A stretch of DNA of 64,000 nucleotides, taken from JBAYJM01 sp964350585 (GTDB lineage: Bacteria; Patescibacteriota; Patescibacteriia; 2-01-FULL-39-33). The position numbers and the translations under genes are program-made. Positions 48,360 through 57,662 of this stretch are shown here, one piece after another. How positions within the stretch are numbered: the stretch's first letter is position 1; each line of letters opens with the position of its first letter. The notes under the pieces were generated by a model, which did not search any database, had not been told where the DNA came from, and saw only the letters and a list, made by a program, of their open reading frames with translations. Where the stretch lies: contig CAYGKC010000003.1 in NCBI GenBank assembly GCA_964350585.1, forward strand, positions 6,009-70,008, written 5' to 3'.

Positions 48360-50189
48360 GTGAACTTATTATCTTCTTGGAAAAAAAACCTTGAAAGGGC
48401 CTTTTCTCCAAAATATAAAAAATTAAGAACACTCGCTAAACAGTACCATCTTGATAAAAGACTGGTTCATTCTTTAAATAGCGCAAAAGTTCCAACTGCA
48501 AATCAATTCAAACACTTCTTCACCATACTCAATAAAACTGAAAAGAAAGTTTTTATATTTACAGCAATCATATTAGTAGTTTCACTAACTCTTCTTGGCA
48601 TAAAATCAATTTCCTTTTTTACAGTTCCTCTTGCAAAAGCCGGTGGAACATATACTGAAGGACTGATAGGTTCTGTAAGATATTTAAATCCCATACTTGC
48701 ACAGACAAATGACGTTGATATAGATATTTCAAGTCTCATCTTTTCCGGACTCTTAAAATATAATAACGACAGACAACTTGTTCCTGATCTTGCGGAAAGC
48801 TATGAAATTTCAGAAGACCAACTTTCATACACCATAAAATTAAGGACTGATGTTAAATGGCATGATGGCGAACCATTCAAAGCCGATGATATTATATTTA
48901 CAATTGCATCAATTCAGGATCCCGAATTCAAAAGCCCTCTACAAAGGAGTTTCCGAGGCATTATCGCTGAAAAAATCGATGATCATACTATAACTTTTAC
49001 CCTCAAAGAACCCTTTGCTCCGTTTACAGGACTTTTAACTTTCGGCATTCTGCCCGAACACTTATGGTATAATATTGCCCCTGCCAATGCATCTTTAACC
49101 GAACTTAATAAAAAGCCGGTAGGAACTGGTCCATGGCAATTTGACAGTTTTAAGAAAGATATGAATGGAGTGATAAAATCTTACACTCTTACGCCAAACA
49201 AATTGTATTATGATCAAAAGCCGTTCATCCAAGAATTAACATTTAAGTTTTATGGCGATTTTGTTTCCGCCCTTGATGCCTTAAAAACTAAAAGTGTTGA
49301 CGGTATTGCTTACTTACCAAGTGAATTTAAGGACGAACTTAAAAAATATAAAAATATCCAGTATCACCACCTGATCCAGCCACAGTATACCGCACTGTTT
49401 TTTAATCAAAGTAAAAATGAACTTCTAAAATCTGACTATATCAGGCAAGCACTTGCCATGGCTATAGACAAAAACAAAATTCTTAATGAAGGAGTTAAAG
49501 GAGAGGGACGCATAGTTGATATGCCTTCCCTTCCGGGAATTGAAGACTTTCCAGATGCCAAAAAATATGAATTTAATCCACAAGCTGCCGTTGATCTCCT
49601 TGAAGCCAATGGCTGGGAAATGATTTCTACAACAACTGAAGGAATAACTGAACAACTTAGACAAAAAAAATCATGGCCGCTTGAAGTTAATATTACAACA
49701 ATTGACCAGGCGCAAAATATTGAAATCGCCAACATCATTAAACAGTCATGGGCTCAAATCGGAGTAAAAACCAACATTACGATTGTAGATAAATCAAAGA
49801 TATTGCAAGATGTCATAAATCCAAGGAAATATGAAATACTATTATTTGGTGTAAATCTAGGTGCCGATCCTGATCCTTTCCCATTCTGGCATTCTTCACA
49901 AAATGAATATCCCGGATTAAATTTAGCAATTTTTTCTAATAAAACCGTAGATCAGCTACTAGAAGACGGACGAAAAACAAGCGATTGGGCACAAAGGAAA
50001 GCCAAATACTGGGAATTTCAAAAAATAGTTTCTGAACAACTACCGGCAATTTTCCTTTTTAATCCAAACTATATTTATCCTCAATATAATAACATTAAAG
50101 GATTCAATGCCTGGGGAATTTCGGGACCATCAGACAGATTTGCAAATATTTCTCAGTGGTATTTAAAAGAAAAAAGATCCCTCAAATAA
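48360..50189 (+). CDS. Family 5 extracellular peptide-binding protein, membrane anchored
   Basis: These proteins bind oligopeptides, dipeptides or nickel chelates for ABC import. The 609-residue protein starts at GTG 48360. It carries an unusual basic cytoplasmic N-terminus of about 60 residues, then one membrane segment (about 62-85). The SBP_bac_5 domain runs to the end, with YTEGLIGSVRYLNPILA, LRTDVKWHDGEPFKADDIIFT, GTGPWQFDSF and IRQALAMAIDKNKIL. There is no lipobox, so it is tethered by the helix. No permease or ATPase gene is adjacent, so it may serve a transporter encoded elsewhere or have another role. tRNA-Leu lies 20 bases downstream. Confidence 0.9.
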   Translation: MNLLSSWKKNLERAFSPKYKKLRTLAKQYHLDKRLVHSLNSAKVPTANQFKHFFTILNKTEKKVFIFTAIILVVSLTLLGIKSISFFTVPLAKAGGTYTEGLIGSVRYLNPILAQTNDVDIDISSLIFSGLLKYNNDRQLVPDLAESYEISEDQLSYTIKLRTDVKWHDGEPFKADDIIFTIASIQDPEFKSPLQRSFRGIIAEKIDDHTITFTLKEPFAPFTGLLTFGILPEHLWYNIAPANASLTELNKKPVGTGPWQFDSFKKDMNGVIKSYTLTPNKLYYDQKPFIQELTFKFYGDFVSALDALKTKSVDGIAYLPSEFKDELKKYKNIQYHHLIQPQYTALFFNQSKNELLKSDYIRQALAMAIDKNKILNEGVKGEGRIVDMPSLPGIEDFPDAKKYEFNPQAAVDLLEANGWEMISTTTEGITEQLRQKKSWPLEVNITTIDQAQNIEIANIIKQSWAQIGVKTNITIVDKSKILQDVINPRKYEILLFGVNLGADPDPFPFWHSSQNEYPGLNLAIFSNKTVDQLLEDGRKTSDWAQRKAKYWEFQKIVSEQLPAIFLFNPNYIYPQYNNIKGFNAWGISGPSDRFANISQWYLKEKRSLK

Positions 50190-50209
50190 CAACTCAGTTT
50201 ACTAGCCGA

Positions 50210-50293
50210 GCCGATATGGTGGAATTGGTAGACACGCTAGCTTCAGGAGCTAGTGGGAGTAATCCTATAAGGGTTCAAATCCCTTTATCGGCA
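50210..50293 (+). tRNA. tRNA-Leu (anticodon CAG)
   Basis: An 84-nt class II tRNA. Acceptor GCCGATA pairs with TATCGGC before discriminator A. The anticodon stem CTAGC/GCTAG encloses loop TTCAGGA, giving CAG for CUG. The variable arm is TGGGAGTAATCCTA and the T arm AGGG-TTCAAAT-CCCT. CCA is not encoded. Confidence 0.96.
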
Positions 50294-50354
50294 ATATACT
50301 TTTAATTAAAAATAAACTCTATATTACTAATTGCCTCTTAAGGCAAAAAAATTT

Positions 50355-52169
50355 ATGAATGAAAGAACAAACAGCTACTATAAACAAAGTGGCTCTCAAA
50401 GAAAACATGCGCAAAAAAAATCAACACAGAACGTTGCAAATATTGCCTATGAAAAAAACAACGACAAAAAAAATCAAACCAGAACCGCTCCAGAAAAAAA
50501 AGATGAAAATCTTTTGAAAATAATCCCTCTTGGGGGATGCGAAGAAGTTGGAAGAAATATGACTCTCTTTGAATATAAGAAAGACATTATTATCCTTGAT
50601 ATGGGAATACAATTTCCGGAAGAAGATATGCCGGGAATTGATTACATTATTCCCAACATTGAATATCTTAAAGGCAAAGAAAAAAACGTCAAAGGAGTAA
50701 TTTTTTCTCACGGCCATTTAGATCATATCGGAGCTGCCCCCATACTTTTAGAAAAACTCGGCAATCCTCCTATTGTAGGTATGGATTTTACCTTAGCAAT
50801 GATAAAGCACAGACAGGAAGATTATAAGAAAGATACGGCAGACAAACTCAAAATAATTAATATCAAAAATTTAAACGACAAAATACGCCTTGGAGAATTT
50901 TCAATCGAATTTTTTCAAATAGAACATTCCATTATGGATGCTGTCGGTGTAATAATCAAAACTCCCGTAGCCACCTTAGTTCATCCAGGCGACTGGACGC
51001 TTGAAAGAGATAAAAACGGTAAGCCATTTTTAGATTTTTCATTTTTGTCGAAACTACCAAGACCCACAGTACTGATGCTAGAAAGCTTAGGCTCAACAGA
51101 CGTAAGAGAAAGCGCCACTACTGAAGAGATGAAAAAAAACCTAACACAACTAATTTCCGAATCATCCGGAAGGATAATCATCGGAACATTTTCCTCGCAA
51201 ATAGAAAGAATCGGATGGATCTTTTCTATTGCCCAAAAATTAGGAAAGAAAATCGCGCTTGACGGATATAGCATGAAGGTCAATGTTGAAATCGCCAAGA
51301 AATTAGGTTATATAAAAATAACCAAGGGTGAGCTTATTAAAATAGAACAAATTGACAATTACCCAGATAACAAAATTATCGTATTATGCACTGGCGCTCA
51401 AGGCGAAGGAAATGCAGTCCTATCTAGAATTATTGACGGTACCCACAGGCATTTAAAACTGAAGAAAAGTGATACAGTAATCCTTTCTTCATCCATTATT
51501 CCCGGAAATGAAAGAACAATACAAAGACTGAAAGACAATCTTTACAGACAATGTGATAACGTTATCCATGGAAGCATTATGGACATCCACGTATCAGGAC
51601 ATGGCAATAAGGAAGATATTAAATACATGCTCCATCAAATCAGTCCTGATTATTTTATTCCTGTTTATGCGCATCATTACATGCTTAAAGAAGCCGCTAA
51701 GCTTGCTAAAGTTGAAGGCTTTAGGGAAGATAGAATTTTTGTTCCTGATAATGGACAGATTATAGAGTTCGATAAGTCGGGTGGCAGAATAACAGATAAA
51801 AAAGTTCCTGCCAATTATGTTTTTGTAGACGGACTTGGAATAACTGACAGTAGCAACGTTGTTATTAGAGACAGAAAAATGATGGCGGAAGATGGTATGC
51901 TCGTTGTTATTGCAACCATAGATGCCAAAACAGGAAATTTAGTTCACAATCCTGATCTTATTTCAAGGGGTTTTGTTTATTTAAAAGAAAATAAAAAACT
52001 TATTGAAATGACAAGACAGAAAGTTAAAAAAATGCTCAAAGATGAAAATCCTTTGACTGCGCCTGATGACCAGTATCTCAAAGATAAAATTAGAAATGAA
52101 ATCGGCAAGTTTTTATACCAAAAAACTGAAAAAAGGCCAATGATTCTCCCAGTTATAATCGAAGTTTAA
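50355..52169 (+). CDS. rnj: Ribonuclease J
   Basis: RNase J is a zinc metallo-beta-lactamase/beta-CASP enzyme with 5'-3' exonuclease and endonuclease activity in mRNA decay and rRNA processing. From ATG 50355 the protein has about 604 residues (a TTG at 50331 adds eight). The first 55 residues are basic and Asn/Lys-rich, which is a CPR-type extension. Then follow IIPLGGCEEVGRNMTLFEY, the metal-binding SHGHLDHIGA, beta-CASP parts (GTFSSQIERI, STDVRES) and HVSGHGNKEDI. The C-terminal domain ends with KRPMILPVIIEV. Complete. A bidirectional terminator follows at once. Confidence 0.96.
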   Translation: MNERTNSYYKQSGSQRKHAQKKSTQNVANIAYEKNNDKKNQTRTAPEKKDENLLKIIPLGGCEEVGRNMTLFEYKKDIIILDMGIQFPEEDMPGIDYIIPNIEYLKGKEKNVKGVIFSHGHLDHIGAAPILLEKLGNPPIVGMDFTLAMIKHRQEDYKKDTADKLKIINIKNLNDKIRLGEFSIEFFQIEHSIMDAVGVIIKTPVATLVHPGDWTLERDKNGKPFLDFSFLSKLPRPTVLMLESLGSTDVRESATTEEMKKNLTQLISESSGRIIIGTFSSQIERIGWIFSIAQKLGKKIALDGYSMKVNVEIAKKLGYIKITKGELIKIEQIDNYPDNKIIVLCTGAQGEGNAVLSRIIDGTHRHLKLKKSDTVILSSSIIPGNERTIQRLKDNLYRQCDNVIHGSIMDIHVSGHGNKEDIKYMLHQISPDYFIPVYAHHYMLKEAAKLAKVEGFREDRIFVPDNGQIIEFDKSGGRITDKKVPANYVFVDGLGITDSSNVVIRDRKMMAEDGMLVVIATIDAKTGNLVHNPDLISRGFVYLKENKKLIEMTRQKVKKMLKDENPLTAPDDQYLKDKIRNEIGKFLYQKTEKRPMILPVIIEV

Positions 52170-52173
52170 CCTA

Positions 52174-52203
52174 AAAAAAATCCCGCCTAGGCGGGATTTT
52201 TTT
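52174..52203. terminator. Bidirectional terminator between rnj and the SpeD-like gene
   Basis: AAAAAAATCCCGCC-TA-GGCGGGATTTTTTT is a near-perfect palindrome with a T run on both strands. It serves rnj (+) and the speD-like gene (-), whose stop codon at 52202-52204 lies in the flank. Confidence 0.92.
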
Positions 52204-52591
52204 AATATCGCAAAAGGATTTTACTCCTTGATTTTTTCGCTTTGAAATATTTCTTGGCGAACTCCTCAGCAAGACTTGGATCAAAAAACTTGCAACTGAA
52301 AATGTCAATAAATCCCCTATCTCCTGTTTTATCATCTAGATGCAAAACAACTGATGATGTTTCTATAAATTGCATCGCACTGTATCCTTCTAAAGACCCT
52401 TCACCAAACTTTTTCAAGTGGGTAGAGCCGTAAGGCTTCATATTGATCTTTTCAATCAACTCGGCAACAAATTTCTTTATTGCTTTTGGCGACTGAATTA
52501 ACTTGTTATCGCAGCCAGAAAGATCAATGCTGGCTAACATACCCCACGCCCCGCTAGACTTATAGCGCTGACGCAAAGTTGAAATGTCCAT
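52202..52591 (-). CDS. SpeD-like pyruvoyl-dependent decarboxylase proenzyme
   Basis: SpeD proenzymes cleave themselves at a Ser to form a pyruvoyl cofactor and decarboxylate S-adenosylmethionine for polyamine synthesis. The 129-residue product aligns along its length with class 1b SpeD. The cleavage Ser is S79 (FIETS79), the processing His is H84 (VVLH84) and the catalytic Cys is C100 (IFSC100), matching Ser63, His68 and Cys83 of the Thermotoga enzyme. The Glu normally before the cleavage site is Thr78, and the flanks differ from typical SpeD. No speE lies in the window. Some SpeD homologues act on ornithine or arginine instead, so substrate is open. AGAGGA lies directly before the ATG, an unusually short spacing. 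Confidence 0.8.
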   Translation of the reverse strand: MDISTLRQRYKSSGAWGMLASIDLSGCDNKLIQSPKAIKKFVAELIEKINMKPYGSTHLKKFGEGSLEGYSAMQFIETSSVVLHLDDKTGDRGFIDIFSCKFFDPSLAEEFAKKYFKAKKSRSKILLRY

Positions 52592-52690
52592 TCCTCTTTT
52601 AATTATTAATTAGCTACCGCGCAAAAATGCTTGGGTAAAATTAATTATAATGGAATAAAACAATAATGTTAATATGTGGATAAATTAAAT

Positions 52691-52717
52691 TAAAAAAAGA
52701 GCCCGTTTAAAGGCTCT
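52691..52717 (-). terminator. trpS terminator
   Basis: On the minus strand AGAGCC (52717-52712), loop TTTAAACG and GGCTCT (52703-52698) are followed by TTTTTT. It lies 20 bases after the trpS stop. Confidence 0.82.
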
Positions 52718-52736
52718 ATTTTTTATATCTACCTTT

Positions 52737-53738
52737 TTATTTAGTAAAATAATCAAGTTTCATGGCTTTTTTTACTTCTTCAAGAGTCTGAGAAGTTTTG
52801 TTTCTGGCTTTTTCCGTTCCTATTTCAAGCATTTTCATAACTTGCCCAGGATCCTTAGCGTATTCATTCCTTCTTTGTCTAATTGGTTTTAATAAATTTT
52901 CCAATACATCCAATAACCTTTTTTTCAAAACCACATCTCCTAACCCGCCACTTTTATATTTTGATTTCAGTTTTTTAATCTCATCAGTATCCGGGTCAAA
53001 AGCATCAAGATATTCAAAAACAATATTACCATTAACATTTCCAGGATCTTCGACTTTAATATGCTTTGGATCAGTGTACATTTTTTTAACTTTTTGGCTT
53101 AAATCCTCAAAAGTATCGGATAAATAAATGGCATTACCTAAACTTTTTCCCATTTTTGCCTTACCATCTATACCTGAAAGCCTTCCAATGTCTGAAACTA
53201 ACCCTTTTGGTTCAGTTAATACCGGCTTGTAAATTCTATTAAATGACCTGACGATTTCAACAGTTTGTTCGATTACGGGCAGTTGATCCTCCCCCACAGG
53301 AACTAAATCAGCGTTGAAGGCCGTTATGTCAGCTGCTTGACTAATAGGATACATTAAAAAACCAACCGGCACATTTGCGCCAAAACCTTTTTGTTTCATT
53401 TCATCTTTAACTGTCGGATTACGCTGGAGTCTTGCTAGTGTTACTAAGTTCAAATAGTAAACTGTCAACTCCGCTATTTCTGGAACCAACGACTGGACTA
53501 CAATAGTAGCCTGTTTGGGATCAATACCAACAGCCAAATAATCCAAAGCGACCTGTAAAACATTTTTTCTAATTTTTTGAGGATCTTCCGCATTATCCGT
53601 TAAAGCTTGAACATCAGCGATTAAAATATATGTTTCATATTCTTTCTGCAACTCTATCCTTTTCTTTAAAGAACCGACATAATGCCCCAAGTGCAAAGAT
53701 CCATTAGGTCTATCGCCTGTTAATATAACTTTTTTCAT
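52737..53738 (-). CDS. trpS: Tryptophanyl-tRNA synthetase
   Basis: TrpRS charges tRNA-Trp. The 333-residue class I enzyme has the HIGH-type motif in TGDRPNGSLHLGHYVGSL (about 6-23) and the KMSKS-type motif in KMGKSLGNAIYLSD (about 196-209), with GEDQLPVIEQT in between. The length is normal (about 330). An extended -10 promoter (TGTTATAAT) lies 22 bases upstream and its own terminator follows, so it is likely a single-gene unit. Confidence 0.97.
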   Translation of the reverse strand: MKKVILTGDRPNGSLHLGHYVGSLKKRIELQKEYETYILIADVQALTDNAEDPQKIRKNVLQVALDYLAVGIDPKQATIVVQSLVPEIAELTVYYLNLVTLARLQRNPTVKDEMKQKGFGANVPVGFLMYPISQAADITAFNADLVPVGEDQLPVIEQTVEIVRSFNRIYKPVLTEPKGLVSDIGRLSGIDGKAKMGKSLGNAIYLSDTFEDLSQKVKKMYTDPKHIKVEDPGNVNGNIVFEYLDAFDPDTDEIKKLKSKYKSGGLGDVVLKKRLLDVLENLLKPIRQRRNEYAKDPGQVMKMLEIGTEKARNKTSQTLEEVKKAMKLDYFTK

Positions 53739-53759
53739 AAATGAGATTAAATTTTAACT

Positions 53760-53765
53760 ATTATA
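53760..53765 (-). promoter_or_regulatory. Extended -10 promoter of trpS
   Basis: The minus strand reads TTGTTATAAT, an exact TGnTATAAT, ending 22 bases before the ATG. No good -35 at the right distance. The predicted leader is about 14 bases. Confidence 0.6.
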
Positions 53766-53807
53766 ACAACACTTAACAAAAAATAGCAATAACTGTTTTA
53801 ATTTAAA

Positions 53808-55193
53808 TTATTTTATCAAGGCAAGAGCATCTTTTTTAACCTCTTCCAACAGTTTTGAATTTACGGCTTCGATATTAAGCCTAACAAGTGGTTCAGTCAC
53901 AGAACGACGAATATTCAAGAAAAAATCAGGCGCAAAAACTGATATGCCATCTGAAAGGTCAATTCTCAAATCCTTATATTTTGCAATGAATTTTCTTGAT
54001 AACTTTTCAAAATTCTTATTCTCAACATTTATCTCTCCGGAAATTTTATATTCCTTTTTAAACGGCGCAATAGCTTCTGAAAATTTAATATTATGGTTAC
54101 TCAAGTATTCTATAACCAATAGGGCAGGCATAATTCCGTCTCCAAAAGTAAAGTTTTTCTTTTCCTTTCGTGACAACAAAAAATTTAAAAAATAGTGACC
54201 CGAATTTTCACAACCGAAAGATGCCCTTTCTACTTTCATGGCATTTACAATATTAGGATAGCCTGAGCGCGAGGTAACAGAAACTCCGCCACTACTCTCT
54301 ATTACTTTTTTAATGGCCATCTGAATCCTGCCGTCAACAACTACCTTTTTATTTTTTAACTTTATTTCCTTCGATTTTTCCAGAAATATTTTTGACAAAA
54401 GGCAATTGGCATAATAAGGCAAAACAAATCTACCCTTTTCATCTATAAAGATAATTCTGTCACCGTCTCCATCCCATATAATACCCAAATGAGCTTTTTG
54501 TTTCCTAACTTCTTTTTCAATTGGCCGCCTATTTTCCTGCAACATCGGATTTGGACCATGGTCCGAATATTTATCTTTGCGAAAATTCATTTTTGTGGTT
54601 CTTCCGGGAATTCTTATAAAAAAGTATTCAATTATTTTCGCAGCTGAACCCCCGCTGGCATCTAAAACAATTTTCAAATTTCCGATTTTTTTTCTATCAA
54701 CAATTTCAAAAACAAAATTATAATATTCTTTTAAAATTTCCAAGTGTTTAACTTTATTTTTTATGGAAACAGCTTTTGTTTTCGTAGCTAAAATCTTATC
54801 AGCCAACAAGGCAATTTTATCCAAACCGTTTTTACTGCCTATACTCCTGCCGTCTTTTTGAAAAAGCTTCATTCCGGTAAAACCTGGCGGATTATGCGAA
54901 GCAGTAACCATTATTCCTCCATCTAAACTTTTTGCACCTACTGCAAAGTGCAAAGAAGGCGTGCTTTCTTCTTCCATATTATAAATTTGACAACCTGCCT
55001 TCGCCAACCCCTTAATTATGAAAGGATAAATTTTTTTTGATTCTTCTCTCTTATCCCTTCCGATGGCAATTTTTTTTATTTTTAAGGTCAAAGCAAAAGC
55101 CGTTGCAAGCGCCTCAGCACTTAACTCATTTATGCCATCAGGATAAATTCCCCTAACGTCATATTCTCTTAAAATATTTTGATTTATTTTCAC
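53808..55193 (-). CDS. Phosphomannomutase/phosphoglucomutase
   Basis: The 461-residue protein belongs to the alpha-D-phosphohexomutase family, which interconverts hexose-6- and hexose-1-phosphates for sugar nucleotides. It has the N-terminal YDVRGIYPD, the phosphoserine loop TASHNPPGFTGMK (about residue 97), the magnesium site DGDGDRI (about 240) and the sugar-binding GCENSGHYFL (about 325). The start is GTG 55193 with AAGGAAG just before it. PMM-type and PGM-type cannot be separated with certainty. Spacing to the upstream methyltransferase gene is 32 bases, so they may share a transcript. Confidence 0.93.
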   Translation of the reverse strand: MKINQNILREYDVRGIYPDGINELSAEALATAFALTLKIKKIAIGRDKREESKKIYPFIIKGLAKAGCQIYNMEEESTPSLHFAVGAKSLDGGIMVTASHNPPGFTGMKLFQKDGRSIGSKNGLDKIALLADKILATKTKAVSIKNKVKHLEILKEYYNFVFEIVDRKKIGNLKIVLDASGGSAAKIIEYFFIRIPGRTTKMNFRKDKYSDHGPNPMLQENRRPIEKEVRKQKAHLGIIWDGDGDRIIFIDEKGRFVLPYYANCLLSKIFLEKSKEIKLKNKKVVVDGRIQMAIKKVIESSGGVSVTSRSGYPNIVNAMKVERASFGCENSGHYFLNFLLSRKEKKNFTFGDGIMPALLVIEYLSNHNIKFSEAIAPFKKEYKISGEINVENKNFEKLSRKFIAKYKDLRIDLSDGISVFAPDFFLNIRRSVTEPLVRLNIEAVNSKLLEEVKKDALALIK

Positions 55194-55225
55194 CTTCCTT
55201 AAATTTATTATTTAATATAATTTTA

Positions 55226-55942
55226 TCATTTTTTCTTCGCTACTGCCACTAAATTAAAGCCTTTGTAAAAATTGCTTTTTTCGCCTTTGTTTTCATAATA
55301 CAGTTCTTTAACATCAAATCCTGTTTTCTGCAGTAAATTTCTCATTTCATTTTTTGTAAAATTATGGATATATCTTAAATGACTGCTTCCTTTCTTCCAA
55401 GGCACGAAAGCATCCTTGATATTAAAAACTCCTTGAGATGCCTTGTAAGCGAAGTTAAATAAGAATTTTCTGTATTTGGCAGATCCAAAAATATTCCAAT
55501 TAGAAATAAATAATGTGGCATTTTTTTTCATTGCCTTGTTTATGTCTTCTAAAGCTTTCAATCGTAAGGCTTCAGAAGGTATATGATGCAATACAGCGAG
55601 TACATAAACCAAGTCAAAATTATTTTTTTGAAGTTGCAAATTCAAAATATCGCCTACCTCAAATCTTATATTATTTTTGACTGCAAATTTTTTCTTTGCT
55701 ATTTTAATTAATTCTTCACTTACGTCAATTCCTAAATAACTAATTTCACAATCCGCAAACAACTGAGCCAATCTGCCATTGCCACAGCCAAGATCCAAAA
55801 TATTATCCCCTTCCTTGGCGCCTAATTTAAACTTATCCAAAATATGCCACCATTTACCTCTGGTTATATCAAAATCTGAAGCAATATCATTGTATATATG
55901 CTTTGTATTGTTTAAAATTTTTTTAGCAGATTTATTTTTCAT
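55226..55942 (-). CDS. SAM-dependent methyltransferase, Trm9/ALKBH8-like
   Basis: The 238-residue product is a class I methyltransferase: ILDLGCGNGRLAQLF (SAM-binding motif I, about 46-60), YLGIDVSEELIKIAKK and the post-motif VYVLAVLHHIPSEALRLKALEDINKAMKKNATLFIS. The pattern around it (YNDIASDFDITRGKWWHILDKF at the N-terminus, AVLHHI, and the FVPWKKG ... RYIHNFTKNE segment) resembles Trm9/ALKBH8-type tRNA methyltransferases, which methylate carboxymethyluridine at the wobble base. The gene for Elp3, which makes the substrate of Trm9, lies only about 1.7 kb away on the other strand. The methyltransferase call is firm, the tRNA role is inference. Confidence 0.75.
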   Translation of the reverse strand: MKNKSAKKILNNTKHIYNDIASDFDITRGKWWHILDKFKLGAKEGDNILDLGCGNGRLAQLFADCEISYLGIDVSEELIKIAKKKFAVKNNIRFEVGDILNLQLQKNNFDLVYVLAVLHHIPSEALRLKALEDINKAMKKNATLFISNWNIFGSAKYRKFLFNFAYKASQGVFNIKDAFVPWKKGSSHLRYIHNFTKNEMRNLLQKTGFDVKELYYENKGEKSNFYKGFNLVAVAKKK

Positions 55943-55969
55943 AGGTATTTAAATTGAAATTGTTAAATG

Positions 55970-57586
55970 TTAATATGATCCATTATTTTTAAAAATTACA
56001 GAAATTTCATTTTGATAAAAAATAGTAAAGTTTTCATTTGAAATTAAATTATTAATTTCAGCTGATACAGTTTCCTTATCAACTGGCCATGAGGAATAAC
56101 TTTTTTCCTTAGACAACAATATATAATCGTATTTATAAAAATTATCTGGAAATAATCCAGCCACGTGAGAATAATCTAAATGTGGCACGATAGTGTCTTG
56201 AGTTAGAACACTTGATCCTCCAGGAATCTGCTTAATAGCTTCCTTGACCAAAATATGTTTGTCGTTTAATTTAAAATTTTTCCATGATTTATAATTAATC
56301 AAGTTATTAGGAGAAACACAAGTAACAGTTATCGAACAGAGTAGAACAAAAGCAGATAAATAAACAGCCAAATTTTTTATCGAAATTTTTTTAGTAATCC
56401 AACAAATGGAATAAATTGTTGAGAAATAAAGCATGATAGCAACGGGTATGCTGTAATGAAAATTCAAAGTATACATCGAGGAATGATGGGCCAAAAATCT
56501 TTCTAAAAACATTGGCAACACCAACACAAGAAAAACAGGTGATAAAACCGCCAGAAATCCTGTTGAAGCAAGCGACGCAATTAAGGTTTGTAACTTTCCT
56601 TGTTCAAAAAGATATTTCAATGATAGGATTGGAGTTTTTATACTGTCTCCCAAAAAATTTAAAGGATTATCTAAAATATAATTGTAAATTCCGTGGACGT
56701 ATGGAGAACCGTTATTTAAACCAGGCATAAGCAGATAAATAATAAAAAAACAATAAATAATTCCGGTGGAAATAGTAATTAATCCATGCTTTCTCTCTTT
56801 TAAAAATATGGCAAGAAAAATACCAATATATAGCAAATGCAAAAATGCGCTCTCTTTTGAGAGTAAAGCCAGACAAAGAAATAAATAATACCATTTAAAC
56901 TTCCTTTCCAATGCAAAATACAGCATAAAACCGTAAAAAGTTGCGAGCCAAGATCCCGGGTGAATAGGAAAATTTACCGCCGATAAAACACCAAGAAAAA
57001 AAACAAATGAAAAACCTAATAAAATCCCTGCAACTCCACTCTTAAGCTTCTTCTTTGCAATTAGGTAAATTGGAACAAAACCAAGCGCTATAATCAAAGC
57101 CTCTAAACCAAGTAAGACATAAGGACTTTCATAAATCAGGTAAATAATTCCCGGCAATATTAATATAGGTTCAAAATGATCTGCCATTTTATTTTTAAAA
57201 ATCAAATTTTCATAATAATTAAATTGCAAACGACCGTAGTGCCATGCAGTGCGATCGTAAATTGCAAAATCGAATGCATGAGTTTCAAAATTCCTATGCT
57301 GGTTAAAGGTAATGCCCGCATAAAAAACCGTTATCAACAGAACGGCAAAAAATACGATCTTCTTTTGATTTCTAGAAATAAATTTTTCAACTATTTTAAA
57401 GTCATTCCAAAACAAAAAGTAAAAGAATAGACTTACAGATAATAAAACAGCGAAAATCTGCAACATAAAAACATTTTTTACCAATTCAGATAGTATGCCC
57501 TGATGCGGATTTAAAAATGACAAAAAACCGCTTATTATTAACGGCAATAAAATAATAGAAATTTTAAAGGTTAATCCTCTCGCCAT
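55970..57586 (-). CDS. DUF2079 family polytopic membrane protein
   Basis: The 538-residue protein has about ten to twelve membrane segments and the DUF2079 features. These are FETHAFDFAIYDRTAWHYGRLQ near residue 97, MADHFEPILILPGIIYLIY and FPIHPGSWLATFYGF, with a C-terminal non-membrane part (about 430-538). These proteins resemble GT-C glycosyltransferases in layout, with acidic residues in the first outer loop, but their reaction is unknown. It lies 27 bases before the Trm9-like gene on the same strand and is divergent from elp3. Confidence 0.85.
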   Translation of the reverse strand: MARGLTFKISIILLPLIISGFLSFLNPHQGILSELVKNVFMLQIFAVLLSVSLFFYFLFWNDFKIVEKFISRNQKKIVFFAVLLITVFYAGITFNQHRNFETHAFDFAIYDRTAWHYGRLQFNYYENLIFKNKMADHFEPILILPGIIYLIYESPYVLLGLEALIIALGFVPIYLIAKKKLKSGVAGILLGFSFVFFLGVLSAVNFPIHPGSWLATFYGFMLYFALERKFKWYYLFLCLALLSKESAFLHLLYIGIFLAIFLKERKHGLITISTGIIYCFFIIYLLMPGLNNGSPYVHGIYNYILDNPLNFLGDSIKTPILSLKYLFEQGKLQTLIASLASTGFLAVLSPVFLVLVLPMFLERFLAHHSSMYTLNFHYSIPVAIMLYFSTIYSICWITKKISIKNLAVYLSAFVLLCSITVTCVSPNNLINYKSWKNFKLNDKHILVKEAIKQIPGGSSVLTQDTIVPHLDYSHVAGLFPDNFYKYDYILLSKEKSYSSWPVDKETVSAEINNLISNENFTIFYQNEISVIFKNNGSY

Positions 57587-57618
57587 AATTTAAACATTGC
57601 CTGATTCTCTTGATATTA

Positions 57619-57647
57619 TTGTAAATATCATTAATTTACTGTATATT
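57619..57647 (+). promoter_or_regulatory. Possible elp3 promoter
   Basis: TTGTAA (57619-57624), a 17-base spacer and TATATT (57642-57647) lie 15 bases before the elp3 ATG, in the 76-base gap between divergent genes. Confidence 0.45.
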
Positions 57648-57662
57648 TATTGAAATACGAAC

